Of a stretch of DNA of 64,000 nucleotides, positions 18,261 through 27,577 are shown piece after piece. Under the pieces are notes generated by a model, which saw nothing but the letters and a program-made list of their open reading frames with translations, ran no database searches and was not told the DNA's origin. This DNA comes from Neisseria uirgultaei (GTDB taxonomy: Bacteria; Pseudomonadota; Gammaproteobacteria; Burkholderiales; Neisseriaceae): contig NZ_CAUIYF010000009.1 of assembly GCF_962719845.1 (NCBI RefSeq), positions 1 through 64,000 on the forward strand, read 5' to 3'. A program made the translations under genes and the position numbers. The stretch's first letter is position 1; each line of letters begins with the position of its first letter.

Positions 18261-19445
18261 ATGAGTTTACACAGCGACATCCTCGTCGTCGGCGCAGGCC
18301 CGGCGGGTTTAAGTTTTGCAGCCGAACTTGCCGGCAGCGGTTTGAAAGTTACCCTGATCGAACGCAGCCCACTGACTGTTCTGCAAAATCCTCCATATGA
18401 CGGACGCGAAATCGCCCTGACCCATTTTTCCCGCGAAATCATGCAGCGTTTGGGTGTGTGGGACAAAATTCCCGAAAACGAAATCTACCCTTTGCGCGAT
18501 GCTAAAGTGCTGAACGGACGTTCCGACTACCAGCTCCACTTTCCCCAACCGACTGAAGCGCGCGGCGAACCTGCCGACTGTTTGGGCTATCTGATTTCCA
18601 ACCACAATATCCGCCGCGCTGCCTACGAAGTCGTATCCCAACTCGACAACATTACCATTCTGACCGATACGGCCGTTAAAGAAGTCAAAACATCTGATAA
18701 TGAAGCGCAAGTCTTTTTGGAAAATGGAGACATTCTGACCGCGCGTCTCCTTTTGGCAGCAGACAGCCGTTTCTCACAAACCCGCCGACAACTCGGTATT
18801 TCTTCAGATATGCACGACTACAGCCGAACCATGTTCGTCTGCCGCATGAAACATACTCTTTCCAACCAGCACACTGCTTACGAATGCTTCCATTACGGGC
18901 GCACCATTGCCCTGCTGCCCTTGGAAGAACACCTGACCAATACCGTCATTACCGTCGATACCGATAAAATCAACATCGTTCAAAACCTTTCGCCCGAAGA
19001 ATTGGCGGCAAGCGTAAAAGAACAGCTCAAGGGCAGGCTCGGCGATATGGAACTGGTCAGCAGCATCCACCATTACCCCCTTGTCGGCATGATTGCCAAA
19101 CGTTTCTACGGCAAACGCAGCGCGCTGATCGGCGATGCCGCCGTCGGTATGCACCCCGTTACCGCACACGGTTTCAACTTGGGGCTTTCCAGCGCAGATA
19201 TTCTGGCCAAACTGATTATCGAAGCCGAACAGCGCGGTCAAGACATCGGTGCATCTTCATTACTGGAAAAATACAGTAACAAACATATGCTGCATGCCCA
19301 GCCGCTTTATCACGGAACCAATATGATGCTGAAACTGTTTACCAATGAAACCGCACCGGCAAAACTGTTGCGCGGCTTGGTATTGCGTGCCAGCAACAAT
19401 TTCCCGCCGCTGAAAAAGCTGATTACCAAACAACTGACCGGTTAA
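18261..19445 (+). CDS. UbiH/Coq6-family FAD monooxygenase (ubiquinone synthesis)
   Basis: FAD-dependent hydroxylase of 394 aa with the N-terminal dinucleotide fold VVGAGPAGLSFAAELAGSG and the second FAD motif IGDAAVGMHPVTAHGFNLGL near residue 290. It belongs to the UbiH/UbiF/UbiM/Coq6 family that hydroxylates the quinone ring. Neisseria are reported to rely on a broad-specificity member called UbiM; this could be that gene, but I cannot separate the subfamilies by eye. The start at 18261 is supported by AAGGA; the open frame extends 67 codons upstream without a ribosome site. Confidence 0.85.
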   Translation: MSLHSDILVVGAGPAGLSFAAELAGSGLKVTLIERSPLTVLQNPPYDGREIALTHFSREIMQRLGVWDKIPENEIYPLRDAKVLNGRSDYQLHFPQPTEARGEPADCLGYLISNHNIRRAAYEVVSQLDNITILTDTAVKEVKTSDNEAQVFLENGDILTARLLLAADSRFSQTRRQLGISSDMHDYSRTMFVCRMKHTLSNQHTAYECFHYGRTIALLPLEEHLTNTVITVDTDKINIVQNLSPEELAASVKEQLKGRLGDMELVSSIHHYPLVGMIAKRFYGKRSALIGDAAVGMHPVTAHGFNLGLSSADILAKLIIEAEQRGQDIGASSLLEKYSNKHMLHAQPLYHGTNMMLKLFTNETAPAKLLRGLVLRASNNFPPLKKLITKQLTG

Positions 19446-19458
19446 AATCATATAAAAA

Positions 19459-19487
19459 ATGCCGTCTGAAACATGTTCAGACGGCAT
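19459..19487. terminator. Inverted-DUS terminator
   Basis: Compact DUS pair ending the hydroxylase transcript and followed by TTTT. Confidence 0.85.
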
Positions 19488-19615
19488 TTTATTTGACTGC
19501 CTACTATATTGCCGTTCAAGTTCGACAGACAAATCCATTACCCTGTATAAATTGACTGATTACACAATATCATCTGACACCGACTAAAAATAAGAAATTT
19601 ACAATACTTAAAAAC

Positions 19616-19641
19616 AAAGCCTCCGAACAGTCGGAGGCTTT
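19616..19641 (-). terminator. rpmB-rpmG terminator
   Basis: Perfect 11-bp stem (AAAGCCTCCGA) with a four-base loop, followed on the minus strand by GTTTTT; 17 bases after rpmG. Confidence 0.85.
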
Positions 19642-19657
19642 GTTTGCCAAACGGAAA

Positions 19658-19813
19658 TTATTTCAGTTTAGTTTCTTTATACACTACGTGTTTGCGGGCA
19701 ACTGGGTCAAATTTTTTGATTTCCAATTTGCCGGGCATAGTGCGTTTGTTTTTGGTAGTGGTATAGAAATGACCAGTACCTGCACTGGATTCCAGTTTGA
19801 TTTTATCGCGCAT
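19658..19813 (-). CDS. rpmG: 50S ribosomal protein L33
   Basis: L33, 51 aa, beginning [20 protein letters not shown]. It lacks the four zinc cysteines found in some L33 paralogues, so it is the zinc-independent (C-minus) type. It lies 28 bases after rpmB as in most proteobacteria. A start by ATG at 19813 is the only sensible choice. Confidence 0.95.
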
Positions 19814-19841
19814 TGCAGTAATCCTTAACTAAGGGTTTAAA

Positions 19842-20075
19842 TTAAGCTTCACCGCGAGCACGCAAATCAGCCAATACGACATCAATGCCTACTTTGTCGA
19901 TGGTACGCAGAGCGGCGTTAGAAACGCGCAGGCGAACCCAGCGGTTTTCACTTTCTACCCAAAAACGACGTGATTGCAAGTTGGGCAAAAAACGGCGTTT
20001 GGTTTTGTTGTTGGCGTGTGATACGTTGTTGCCAGACATCGGGCGCTTACCGGTCACTTTGCAAACTCGTGCCAT
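19842..20075 (-). CDS. rpmB: 50S ribosomal protein L28
   Basis: L28, 77 aa, with the family pattern MARVCKVTGKRPMSGNNVSHA and RRFLPNLQSRRFWVES. First gene of the rpmB-rpmG operon. GGAGAC precedes the ATG as ribosome site. Confidence 0.96.
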   Translation of the reverse strand: MARVCKVTGKRPMSGNNVSHANNKTKRRFLPNLQSRRFWVESENRWVRLRVSNAALRTIDKVGIDVVLADLRARGEA

Positions 20076-20329
20076 GGTCAGTCTCCAAACTTCTAAAATA
20101 GTAAAACGTAGTTTATACCACGAAAAACAGTGTTAGTTCAAGTGTTTTAGAGAAAAACGGCTGTTTTACGCGAATTATCCTGCCGATTGTTGCATTCGGG
20201 AAACGTTTGCCGATACGAAACAGACGGAATGCGATTATAGCGGATTTCACAGATACCTGCATTCTAAATACTGTCCGAACATGTTTCCACATGTGTTTTC
20301 AGACGGCATTTTAGTCGAGGCAGGGAGTA

Positions 20330-21856
20330 TTAATGCCCTCCCCCTCCATTATTGTGGAACGGCGGTTTTGCCAGCCATATGACGGGTATCATGATAATGA
20401 ATAACAAGCTGCCCGCCATAAAGATTTCGTTCGAGCTGATGATGAAGCCCTGTTGCGTGATGGTGTTGTTGATGATGCCTAGGGTTTGACTGTCGGAAAT
20501 GCCTTGTTGGGACAAATGAGCGGCCGTTTCATGCAATGTCGCGGAATATGGCGTGATATGTTCGGCAAAGCGTGTGTGGTGCAACGCTTCACGCCGTTCC
20601 CACAGGGTACTGACGAATGATACGCCGACACCGCCCATCAGCACGCGCAAGAAATTCGACAAGCTGCTGGCAGCGGCAATCTGCCCTCCCTTCATGTGTG
20701 ATAGGGTGATGGTCGTCAGCGGCAGAAAAAACATGGCGACACCGACACCTTGCCAAAACTGAGGCCAGATGACGTTGCCGATATCCATATCGGCATAAAA
20801 ATCCGTACGCCAATAGAAAGTAAAGGCAAAGGTCAGGAAGCTGGCGGTTACGAGCAGGCGCATATCGGCCTTGTTGCCGAATCTGCCGATAATGGGTGAC
20901 AGGAAAACAGGCAGGATGCCGACAGGTGCGGCGGCAAGCCCTGCCCACGTGGAGGTATAGCCCAGGTTGGTCTGCAACACTAACGGCAGCAGGGTCAGCG
21001 TCCCCATATACACCATAAAACCCAATGATGTGGCAATTACGCCGACGGTAAAATTCCGATCTTTAAACAGCGATAAATCGACTATCGGGTATTTTTCGCC
21101 CAATTCCCAAACAATAAAATACGACAAGCACACCAGTGCGACTACGCCCAAGGTAATGATTTCTCCAGAGGCGAACCAGTCAAGTTCCTTACCCCTGTCC
21201 AGCATCATCTGTAACGCGCCGATACCGACTACCATCAATGTAAGCCCGACATAGTCGGTCGGCATTTTAACGGTTTCCGTTTCCCGATATTTCAAATGTT
21301 TCCATGTAATCCATGCCGATATGATACCGATGGGGATATTAATGAAGAAAATCCAACCCCAATGCCAGTTGCCGGAAATCCAACCGCCGAGTATCGGCCC
21401 GAGGACGGGGGCGACAACGACGGTCATTGCCCACAACGCCAGTGCCAGCGTCCGTTTTGCGGGCGGATAGGATGCCATTAACAGGCTTTGCGACAAGGGA
21501 ATCAGCGGCCCGGCGATAAAGCCCTGCAAAATGCGGAAAACAACCAGCGACTGAAGGTTGGGCGAGATGCCGCACAGCCACGATGTGATGACGAAACCGA
21601 CGGCGGCGGCGGTAAACAGTTTGACCTCGCCGATACGTTTTGCCAAAAATCCCGTTAACGGCACGGAAACGGCGTTTGCCACAGCAAAAGAAGTAATGAC
21701 CCACGTCCCCTGAGTGGTTGCCGCACCGAGATTGCCGGCGATAACGGGAACGGCGACATTGGCGATAGTCGTATCTAAAACTTCCATAAATACGGCAAGC
21801 CCCAAAGACAGCGTAATCCATACCAATGCCGCACCTTTAAGCGGTGGATAATCCAT
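20330..21856 (-). CDS. farB: FarB fatty-acid efflux pump, MFS DHA2 family
   Basis: EmrB-type 14-helix inner-membrane transporter of 508 aa. The family motifs LDTTIANVAVPVIAGNLGA at the N-terminus and RILQGFIAGPLIPLSQSL are clear. With the membrane-fusion protein FarA and the outer-membrane channel MtrE it exports antibacterial long-chain fatty acids in Neisseria; that role is known for the family in this genus. The start at 21856 follows GGAGG; an in-frame start nine codons upstream overlaps a DUS. It lies 23 bases after farA. Confidence 0.93.
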   Translation of the reverse strand: MDYPPLKGAALVWITLSLGLAVFMEVLDTTIANVAVPVIAGNLGAATTQGTWVITSFAVANAVSVPLTGFLAKRIGEVKLFTAAAVGFVITSWLCGISPNLQSLVVFRILQGFIAGPLIPLSQSLLMASYPPAKRTLALALWAMTVVVAPVLGPILGGWISGNWHWGWIFFINIPIGIISAWITWKHLKYRETETVKMPTDYVGLTLMVVGIGALQMMLDRGKELDWFASGEIITLGVVALVCLSYFIVWELGEKYPIVDLSLFKDRNFTVGVIATSLGFMVYMGTLTLLPLVLQTNLGYTSTWAGLAAAPVGILPVFLSPIIGRFGNKADMRLLVTASFLTFAFTFYWRTDFYADMDIGNVIWPQFWQGVGVAMFFLPLTTITLSHMKGGQIAAASSLSNFLRVLMGGVGVSFVSTLWERREALHHTRFAEHITPYSATLHETAAHLSQQGISDSQTLGIINNTITQQGFIISSNEIFMAGSLLFIIMIPVIWLAKPPFHNNGGGGH

Positions 21857-21879
21857 TGTGTCCTCCGTTTCAGACGGCA

Positions 21880-23064
21880 TCAATGCGCGTATTGCTCAAG
21901 AATTTCGTCCACCAGTCTGTCAGCTTCCGACCAATCCGTGCCTTCAGTTTCCGGCAACACGGCATCCGGCGTTTTTGAAATAGGCGCGCCTGCGGCGGAA
22001 GTATCCACTTTTACCGTCATCGACAAACCGATACGCAACGGATGCCTGTCCACATCTTCGCGGTTCAGCACGATACGGACGGGGACGCGTTGGACGACTT
22101 TAATCCAGTTGCCCGTTGCGTTTTGCGCCGGAATCAGCGAAAACGCGCTGCCCGTACCTGCCGAAAACCCTGCCACCCTGCCGCGATAAACAATTTGTTT
22201 GCCGTACAAATCGGACACCAGCTCGGCAGGCTGTCCGATTTTCATATGCCGCAACTGCGTCTCTTTAAAATTGGCATCCACCCACACATCCGACAGCGGC
22301 ACCACCGCCATCAGCGGCGCGCCTGCCGCCACCTGCTGCCCGACCTGCACCGAACGCTTTGCCACCTGACCGTCCGCCGGCGCGCGGATTTGCGTCCGCT
22401 GAAGGTTCAACCACGCATCTTTCAACCTGCTGACTGCCGTCTGAACCGCCGGCTGTTCGCGCAAAGCGACCTGACCACCCAAAGCCGCACGCGCCGAAGA
22501 TTCTTCCGCCAAAGCCGCCTTAACTGCCGCCTGAGCCTGAGACACTGCCGCACGGGCATGTGCCAGCTCTTCGGCGGACACGGCTCCTGATTCCGCTAAA
22601 GCAGACCGGCGGCGCAAATCATCCTGCGCGCGCGCCAAATCCGCACGGCGCAAAGCAACCTGCGCCCCCGCCTGCGAAGTGGCGGCATTTTGCTGGCGGT
22701 TTTGCCGCACCGCCTGAATCAGCTCGTTTTTTGCCCGTTCATACGCCAACACATAATTGCCGTCGTCCAATACGACCAACACATCACCTTTCTTCACAAC
22801 ATCCGTATCATCATGCAAGACCTTCCGCACCGTACCGCCCGTTTGCGGCGTAATCTGAACCACGCGTCCGGCAACATAAGCGTCTTCCGTTTCCTCTTCG
22901 TGCTGCCACCATAAAAAAAACGCCGATACGGCGGCGACGGCGGCAAGCGCGAACAGCAGCGTCAATGCCGTCAGGCGGCGTTTGCGTTTGGCTTGCGTGT
23001 TTTGAAGTTTTGTTTCGTCTGTGTGCGTATCCATAAGATTGGGTTCCGAATTTCCTGATTTCAT
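21880..23064 (-). CDS. farA: FarA membrane-fusion protein of fatty-acid efflux
   Basis: HlyD/EmrA-type periplasmic adaptor, 394 aa, with an N-terminal membrane anchor (about residues 31-51), a biotinyl-lipoyl-like domain around EDAYVAGRVVQITPQTGG, and a long alpha-helical coiled-coil region rich in Ala/Arg/Gln. It pairs with FarB. A second start at 23034 (MDTHTDETKL) is equally plausible, as neither ATG has a strong ribosome site. In gonococci farAB is repressed by FarR; I did not find an unambiguous operator. Confidence 0.93.
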   Translation of the reverse strand: MKSGNSEPNLMDTHTDETKLQNTQAKRKRRLTALTLLFALAAVAAVSAFFLWWQHEEETEDAYVAGRVVQITPQTGGTVRKVLHDDTDVVKKGDVLVVLDDGNYVLAYERAKNELIQAVRQNRQQNAATSQAGAQVALRRADLARAQDDLRRRSALAESGAVSAEELAHARAAVSQAQAAVKAALAEESSARAALGGQVALREQPAVQTAVSRLKDAWLNLQRTQIRAPADGQVAKRSVQVGQQVAAGAPLMAVVPLSDVWVDANFKETQLRHMKIGQPAELVSDLYGKQIVYRGRVAGFSAGTGSAFSLIPAQNATGNWIKVVQRVPVRIVLNREDVDRHPLRIGLSMTVKVDTSAAGAPISKTPDAVLPETEGTDWSEADRLVDEILEQYAH

Positions 23065-23192
23065 ATAAACAATGTTCTTTCAATAGGAAGCAGATTCTAT
23101 ATCCGCGCAATAACGCAATCAAGTCAGTATTTTAGATGCAATATTCAAAAAACAACGCTTCAGGCGGCAAAACTGAAAATATATTTCGTTTA

Positions 23193-23347
23193 TATAGTGG
23201 ATTAACAAAAATCAGGGCAAGGCGACGAAGCCGCAGACAGTACAAATAGTACGGAACCGATTCACTTGGTGCTTCAGCACCTTAGAGAATCGTTCTCTTT
23301 GAGCTAAGGCGAAGCAACGCCGTACTGGTTTTTGTTAATCCACTATA
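23193..23347. mobile_element. Full-length Correia element (CREE), 155 bp
   Basis: Inverted termini TATAGTGG...CCACTATA, with the standard internal sequence. Sits between divergent farA and queF in a 411-base gap that has no other gene; an unpaired DUS follows at about 23379. CREE ends can carry promoters and RNase III sites, so it may affect either neighbour. Confidence 0.95.
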
Positions 23348-23475
23348 TATGACACGGAAAACGCCGCCGTCCAAACCATGCCGTCTGAAGAAAACTACAC
23401 AGATACCGCCGCTTATATTACAATCGCCGCCCCGTGGTTCGAAAACCTCCCACACTAAAAAACTAAGGAAACCCT

Positions 23476-23949
23476 ATGTCCCGCAATACCGAAGAGCTGC
23501 AAGGCATCTCGCTTTTGGGTAATCAGAAAACCCGATATCCGATTGGCTACGCGCCTGAAATTCTCGAAGCATTCGACAACAAACATCCCGACAACGACTA
23601 TTTCGTCAAATTCGTCTGCCCCGAATTCACCAGCCTCTGCCCCATGACCGGGCAGCCCGACTTCGCCACCATCTACATCCGCTACATTCCGCACATCAAA
23701 ATGGTGGAAAGCAAATCCCTGAAACTCTACCTCTTCAGCTTCCGCAACCACGGCGATTTTCATGAGGACTGCGTCAACATCATCATGAAAGACCTCATTG
23801 CCCTGATGGATCCGAAATACATCGAAGTATTCGGCGAATTCACACCGCGCGGCGGCATCGCCATTCATCCTTTCACCAATTACGGCAAAGCAGGCACCGA
23901 GTTCGAAACATTGGCGCGTAAACGCCTGTTTGAGCACGACGCACAATAA
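23476..23949 (+). CDS. queF: NADPH-dependent 7-cyano-7-deazaguanine reductase
   Basis: QueF of the short unimodular type, 157 aa, reducing preQ0 to preQ1 in queuosine biosynthesis. The catalytic cysteine is in SLCPMTGQPDF, and the NADPH-site motif ESKSLKLYLFSFRNH follows. AAGGAAA precedes the ATG. The next gene, yhhQ, is a preQ0/queuosine-precursor transporter, so the two form a functional pair although a DUS hairpin lies between them. Confidence 0.95.
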   Translation: MSRNTEELQGISLLGNQKTRYPIGYAPEILEAFDNKHPDNDYFVKFVCPEFTSLCPMTGQPDFATIYIRYIPHIKMVESKSLKLYLFSFRNHGDFHEDCVNIIMKDLIALMDPKYIEVFGEFTPRGGIAIHPFTNYGKAGTEFETLARKRLFEHDAQ

Positions 23950-23965
23950 ACCATCCTTCCCATAT

Positions 23966-24003
23966 TTCAGACGGCATTCCTTCGATACGATATGCCGTCT
24001 GAA
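23966..24003. terminator. Inverted-DUS hairpin between queF and yhhQ
   Basis: Inverted DUS pair with the uptake sequences facing outwards; no clear T run, so termination may be partial. Confidence 0.6.
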
Positions 24004-24023
24004 CGCCTTTCCGAAAGATTTTT

Positions 24024-24701
24024 ATGTACGCATTTACCGCCGCACAGCAACAGAAGGCACTCTTCTGGTTAGTGCTTTTTCATATCCTCATCATCGCCGC
24101 CAGCAACTATCTTGTGCAGTTCCCCTTCCAAATTTTCGGCATCCACACCACTTGGGGCGCATTTTCCTTTCCCTTCATCTTCCTTGCCACCGACCTGACC
24201 GTCCGCATTTTCGGTTCGCACTTGGCACGGCGGATTATCTTTTGGGTGATGTTCCCCGCCCTTTTGCTTTCCTACATCTTTTCCGTTTTGTTCCACAACG
24301 GCAGTTGGACAGGCTTGGGCGCGCTGTCCAAATTCAATACCTTTGTCGGACGCATCGCCTTAGCCAGTTTTGCCGCCTACGCGCTCGGACAAATCCTTGA
24401 TATTTTTGTATTCAACAAATTACGTCGTCTGAAAGCGTGGTGGATTGCACCGACCGCATCAACCGTCATCGGCAACGCCTTGGATACGTTGGTATTTTTC
24501 GCCGTTGCCTTCTACGCAAGCAGCGATGGATTTATGGCGGCAAACTGGCAGGGCATCGCTTTTGTCGATTACCTGTTCAAACTCACCGTCTGCACTCTCT
24601 TCTTCCTGCCTGCCTACGGCGTGATACTGAATCTGCTGACGAAAAAACTGACGGCCCTGCAAACCAAACAGGCGCAAGACCGCCCCGTGCCCTCACTGTA
24701 A
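24024..24701 (+). CDS. yhhQ: YhhQ-family queuosine-precursor transporter
   Basis: Integral membrane protein of 225 aa with about six hydrophobic segments, in the VUT/DUF165 family. The conserved FPFIFLATDLTVRIFGSHLARRI and NALDTLVFF motifs are present. E. coli YhhQ imports preQ0 and preQ1; adjacency to queF makes the same role likely here. GAAAG upstream of the ATG is a modest ribosome site. Confidence 0.88.
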   Translation: MYAFTAAQQQKALFWLVLFHILIIAASNYLVQFPFQIFGIHTTWGAFSFPFIFLATDLTVRIFGSHLARRIIFWVMFPALLLSYIFSVLFHNGSWTGLGALSKFNTFVGRIALASFAAYALGQILDIFVFNKLRRLKAWWIAPTASTVIGNALDTLVFFAVAFYASSDGFMAANWQGIAFVDYLFKLTVCTLFFLPAYGVILNLLTKKLTALQTKQAQDRPVPSL

Positions 24702-24749
24702 AATCCGTAAAACAGCCCTGCCTGGAATCGGGACGGTTGGGTTTTCTTT

Positions 24750-24913
24750 TATAGTGGATTAACAAAAATCAGGACAAGGCGACGAAGCCGCAGACAGTAC
24801 AGATAGTACGGATAGTACGGAACCGATTCACTTGGTGCTTCAGCACCTTAGAGAATCGTTCTCTTTGAGCTGAAGCGAGGCAACGCCGTACTGGTTTTTG
24901 TTAATCCACTATA
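24750..24913. mobile_element. Correia element with 9-bp internal duplication, 164 bp
   Basis: TATAGTGG...CCACTATA termini. Compared with the 155-bp copies in this window it has an extra GATAGTACG unit at about 24801-24818. Located in the 465-base gap after yhhQ. Confidence 0.93.
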
Positions 24914-24962
24914 TTTGCAAACACTGCCGGAACGGATAAATTCGGACTCCCGCCACTTCGTC

Positions 24963-25058
24963 ATTCCCGCGAAAGCGGGAATCCGGTGTGTTGGGTTTCA
25001 GTCATTTCCGATAAACTCCTGCCGCGTTGTATTTCTAGATTCCCGCTTTCGCGAGAAT
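24963..25058. repeat. NIME: RS unit between two dRS3 copies
   Basis: dRS3 ATTCCCGCGAAAGCGGGAAT at 24963-24982 and a second, inverted-type copy with one mismatch (GAGAAT end) at 25039-25058 flank a 56-base repeat unit. This is the Neisseria intergenic mosaic element arrangement; dRS3 can serve as phage integration targets. Confidence 0.8.
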
Positions 25059-25103
25059 GACGGCAGTGCTTCCTTGGCTTAGTTTTATTTTAACCAACTG
25101 CAA

Positions 25104-25143
25104 ATGCCGTCTGAAAACCTGTTTGCAGGTTTTCAGACGGCAT
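25104..25143. terminator. Inverted-DUS terminator
   Basis: Long stem (DUS plus AACCTG...CAGGTT extension) beyond the 3' end of the M23 peptidase gene. Confidence 0.85.
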
Positions 25144-25166
25144 TGTTTTCGTCGCCGGTTCAAACT

Positions 25167-26459
25167 TCAATCCGATTGCGACACGGTAACCGGTATGCCG
25201 CGCAAGCGCGCAAGCAGCGCGTCCGCCTGCTGTTTCTGCGCGGCAAACGCCGCCTTGTCCGCCTGCGTCAATTCGGGTGTCGGCAATGCGACCGAAACAG
25301 GATTGACGGGCTGCCCGTTGATGCGCGCCTCGTAATGCAGGTGCGGCCCGGTCGAACGCCCGGTCGAACCGACAAAACCGATGACCTCGCCGCCGCGCAC
25401 ATTGCCTTGTGCCTGCGAAAACGCGCTCAAGTGCGCATACAGCGTTTCCACACCGTTGGCGTGGCGTATCATCACCGCGTTGCCGTAGCCACCCTTCCGG
25501 CCTTTAAAGGTAATCACGCCGTCGGCGGAAGCCCTGACCGGCGTTCCCTGCGGTGCGGCATAATCGATGCCCGTGTGCAGCCGCCAAGTGTGCAGGATGG
25601 GGTGCATACGGTAGCCGAACGGCGAAGAAATGCGGGTGTAAACCAGCGGTTCGATGTTGAACCCTGTTTTCTGTTGTACGACTGTACCGTCTTGATCGTA
25701 ATAGTTGCCGCCTTCCGAATCTTTGCTGCCGGAACGGTAATAAAACGCCCGATAGCTTGTGCCGCCTTTGACGACTTCCGCCGCCAAAATATCGCCCGCC
25801 GCCACCTGCTGCCCGTGGAAATACAGGCTGTCGTAAAGTAGGCGCACGGCATCGCCTTCCTTCAAACCGTCAAGGCTGAAGCGGCCGGCGAAAATCCCAC
25901 TTAAGGATTCGCGGATTTCGACGGGCACTTCCGCCCGCGCCAGCGAACCGCGCGCCGACGTCTTAACCACGACCGAACGCAGCGTCGGCAAAACCTTCAT
26001 ATCCGCCTCAGAAGCCGACCGCCGCCATATGCCGCCTTTCTTTTCCAAAGCGACCAAATTGCGCTCGCCGTCTTCGTCGGTAAAAAACTGCACTTCGCGC
26101 GCGCCGCCGTCGCCGCCGACCAAAACATGAACCGACTGGTCGGCACGCAAATGCCGCAAATCGGCTTCGCCGCCATATTTTTCCGTGATTCGGGCAATCT
26201 CGTCCCGCGCCATACCCGAACGCGCCAGCACGTCCGCCAGCGAGTCGCCCGGCTGCACCGCCTCCTGCACCCAATATGCCGTCTGAACACCGCTGCCGCC
26301 CCAAGACAGCGGCGGCAGATTTTGTTCCACGCGCTGCGGTCTGACGCGCTCCGTCCTCTCTGTCGAAGCAATGTATGCCGCCGACACCAAAATAATCGAA
26401 ACGGCAAGCGCACGCAGCGCGTATTTCCGATGTTTTGCCGAAAGTGGGAAGACAGCCAT
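25167..26459 (-). CDS. M23 (LytM) peptidoglycan endopeptidase, NMB0315-like
   Basis: Murein hydrolase of 430 aa with an N-terminal membrane anchor (about residues 15-33), an OapA/LysM-like middle region (QPGDSLADVLARSGM) and a C-terminal M23 domain. The zinc ligands are visible in HTGIDYAAP and GPHLHYEARI. It resembles meningococcal NMB0315, a DD-endopeptidase/carboxypeptidase reported as a virulence-linked outer-membrane protein. The start at 26459 follows AAGGA; a longer frame to 26519 lacks one. Divergent from the gene at 26537. Confidence 0.9.
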   Translation of the reverse strand: MAVFPLSAKHRKYALRALAVSIILVSAAYIASTERTERVRPQRVEQNLPPLSWGGSGVQTAYWVQEAVQPGDSLADVLARSGMARDEIARITEKYGGEADLRHLRADQSVHVLVGGDGGAREVQFFTDEDGERNLVALEKKGGIWRRSASEADMKVLPTLRSVVVKTSARGSLARAEVPVEIRESLSGIFAGRFSLDGLKEGDAVRLLYDSLYFHGQQVAAGDILAAEVVKGGTSYRAFYYRSGSKDSEGGNYYDQDGTVVQQKTGFNIEPLVYTRISSPFGYRMHPILHTWRLHTGIDYAAPQGTPVRASADGVITFKGRKGGYGNAVMIRHANGVETLYAHLSAFSQAQGNVRGGEVIGFVGSTGRSTGPHLHYEARINGQPVNPVSVALPTPELTQADKAAFAAQKQQADALLARLRGIPVTVSQSD

Positions 26460-26470
26460 ATTGTTCCTTT

Positions 26471-26501
26471 TTGACGGCGTTTGCGCCGAATCCTCTATAA
26501 T
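26471..26501 (+). promoter_or_regulatory. Candidate promoter for the 26537 gene
   Basis: TTGACG (26471-26476) and TATAAT (26496-26501), spacing 19, in the 77-base divergent gap. Confidence 0.45.
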
Positions 26502-26536
26502 GTTGCGCCTGACCTGCATTTCTGAAACGCCAAACG

Positions 26537-27505
26537 ATGAAACTCACCCTCACCATTCCCTCGCTAAATTTGGATGAAGACGAAATCCGAATACCTCTAT
26601 GCCTGCACGCTTTCAACAAAATCCTGCAATACGGCTCGCTGCACCGCCAAAGCTGCACGGCTTCGGCATTTTACGCGCGTTATTTGTGGTGCGGCAGACT
26701 GGTGGAACGCGCGGCGCAAAGCCTGAATATGCCGTCTGAAGCCGTCGCGCTCGCCACGCCCGTCTGGCAAAAGATGGGGATGCATCAGGCAAATGTGCTG
26801 ACGGCGGAATATCTGAACGTCGGTACGGATGAAGCGGAACGGCTCTGCCGCGACCTGTCGGCGTTTTACGGCGATATTCCGTGGCGTTTCGTTCCCGTCC
26901 TGCCCGAATTATGGCTGGTTTCCCTTCCCCGCGCGTACCGCTGGGGCGCGAAGCCCGTTTTGGACTTGGGCGGATTGTTGGGCGCGGACGATCAGCCGGA
27001 CGGAGAAGATGCGGTAACGTGGTTGCGCGTCCAAACCGAAATCCAAATGTGGCTGGCCGCGCATCCCGTCAACCATAACCGCAAAAAACGCGGGCTGCCC
27101 GAATTGAACGGCTTATGGTTTTGGGACGGCACAAACGGCGGCGCGCAAGGCGGCACGCTTTTCGCCGATACGGTTTGGAGCCGTTTCCACCCCGACCGCC
27201 GCGCATTGCCCGACAACTTCCGCGCCTATGAAGAAACGGCGGCATACCTGCCCGACACGCACCATATCCTGTTTATGGACGATTTGCGCCTGACCGCCCT
27301 GACAGGGGACAGGGAGCGGTATGCGGCAATATTGCAGCAGTGGGAAGAACGCTGGTTCGCACCGCTTTACGAAGCCGTCCGCATCGGCAAAATCAAACGG
27401 CTGGACATCGCCACGGACGGACAACACGGCGGTACGCTGACCTTCAAACCCGCTGACAGGTGGAAATTTTGGCGCGGCGCGAAAACCTTTGACGGAATCT
27501 GGTGA
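26537..27505 (+). CDS. RpfE-type conserved protein (phosphoglycerate-mutase-like)
   Basis: Protein of 322 aa belonging to a proteobacterial family usually annotated as regulatory protein RpfE type or cofactor-independent phosphoglycerate mutase-like. Recognisable segments are NGLWFWDGTNGG in the middle and the C-terminal FKPADRWKFWRGAKTF. In many beta-proteobacteria it sits near recJ; that is not seen here. The function is unknown. A DUS inside the gene encodes MPSEA at residues 65-69. It has a terminator shared with convergent dxs. Confidence 0.75.
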   Translation: MKLTLTIPSLNLDEDEIRIPLCLHAFNKILQYGSLHRQSCTASAFYARYLWCGRLVERAAQSLNMPSEAVALATPVWQKMGMHQANVLTAEYLNVGTDEAERLCRDLSAFYGDIPWRFVPVLPELWLVSLPRAYRWGAKPVLDLGGLLGADDQPDGEDAVTWLRVQTEIQMWLAAHPVNHNRKKRGLPELNGLWFWDGTNGGAQGGTLFADTVWSRFHPDRRALPDNFRAYEETAAYLPDTHHILFMDDLRLTALTGDRERYAAILQQWEERWFAPLYEAVRIGKIKRLDIATDGQHGGTLTFKPADRWKFWRGAKTFDGIW

Positions 27506-27528
27506 ACCCGCCTGCCGCAACCGCGACA

Positions 27529-27565
27529 ATGCCGTCTGAAGCCCGAATCGGGTTTCAGACGGCAT
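27529..27565. terminator. Inverted-DUS terminator
   Basis: DUS pair with an extended stem (GCCCGA/TCGGGT) between convergent 26537 gene and dxs. Confidence 0.85.
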
Positions 27566-27577
27566 TTCCGTATCCGT

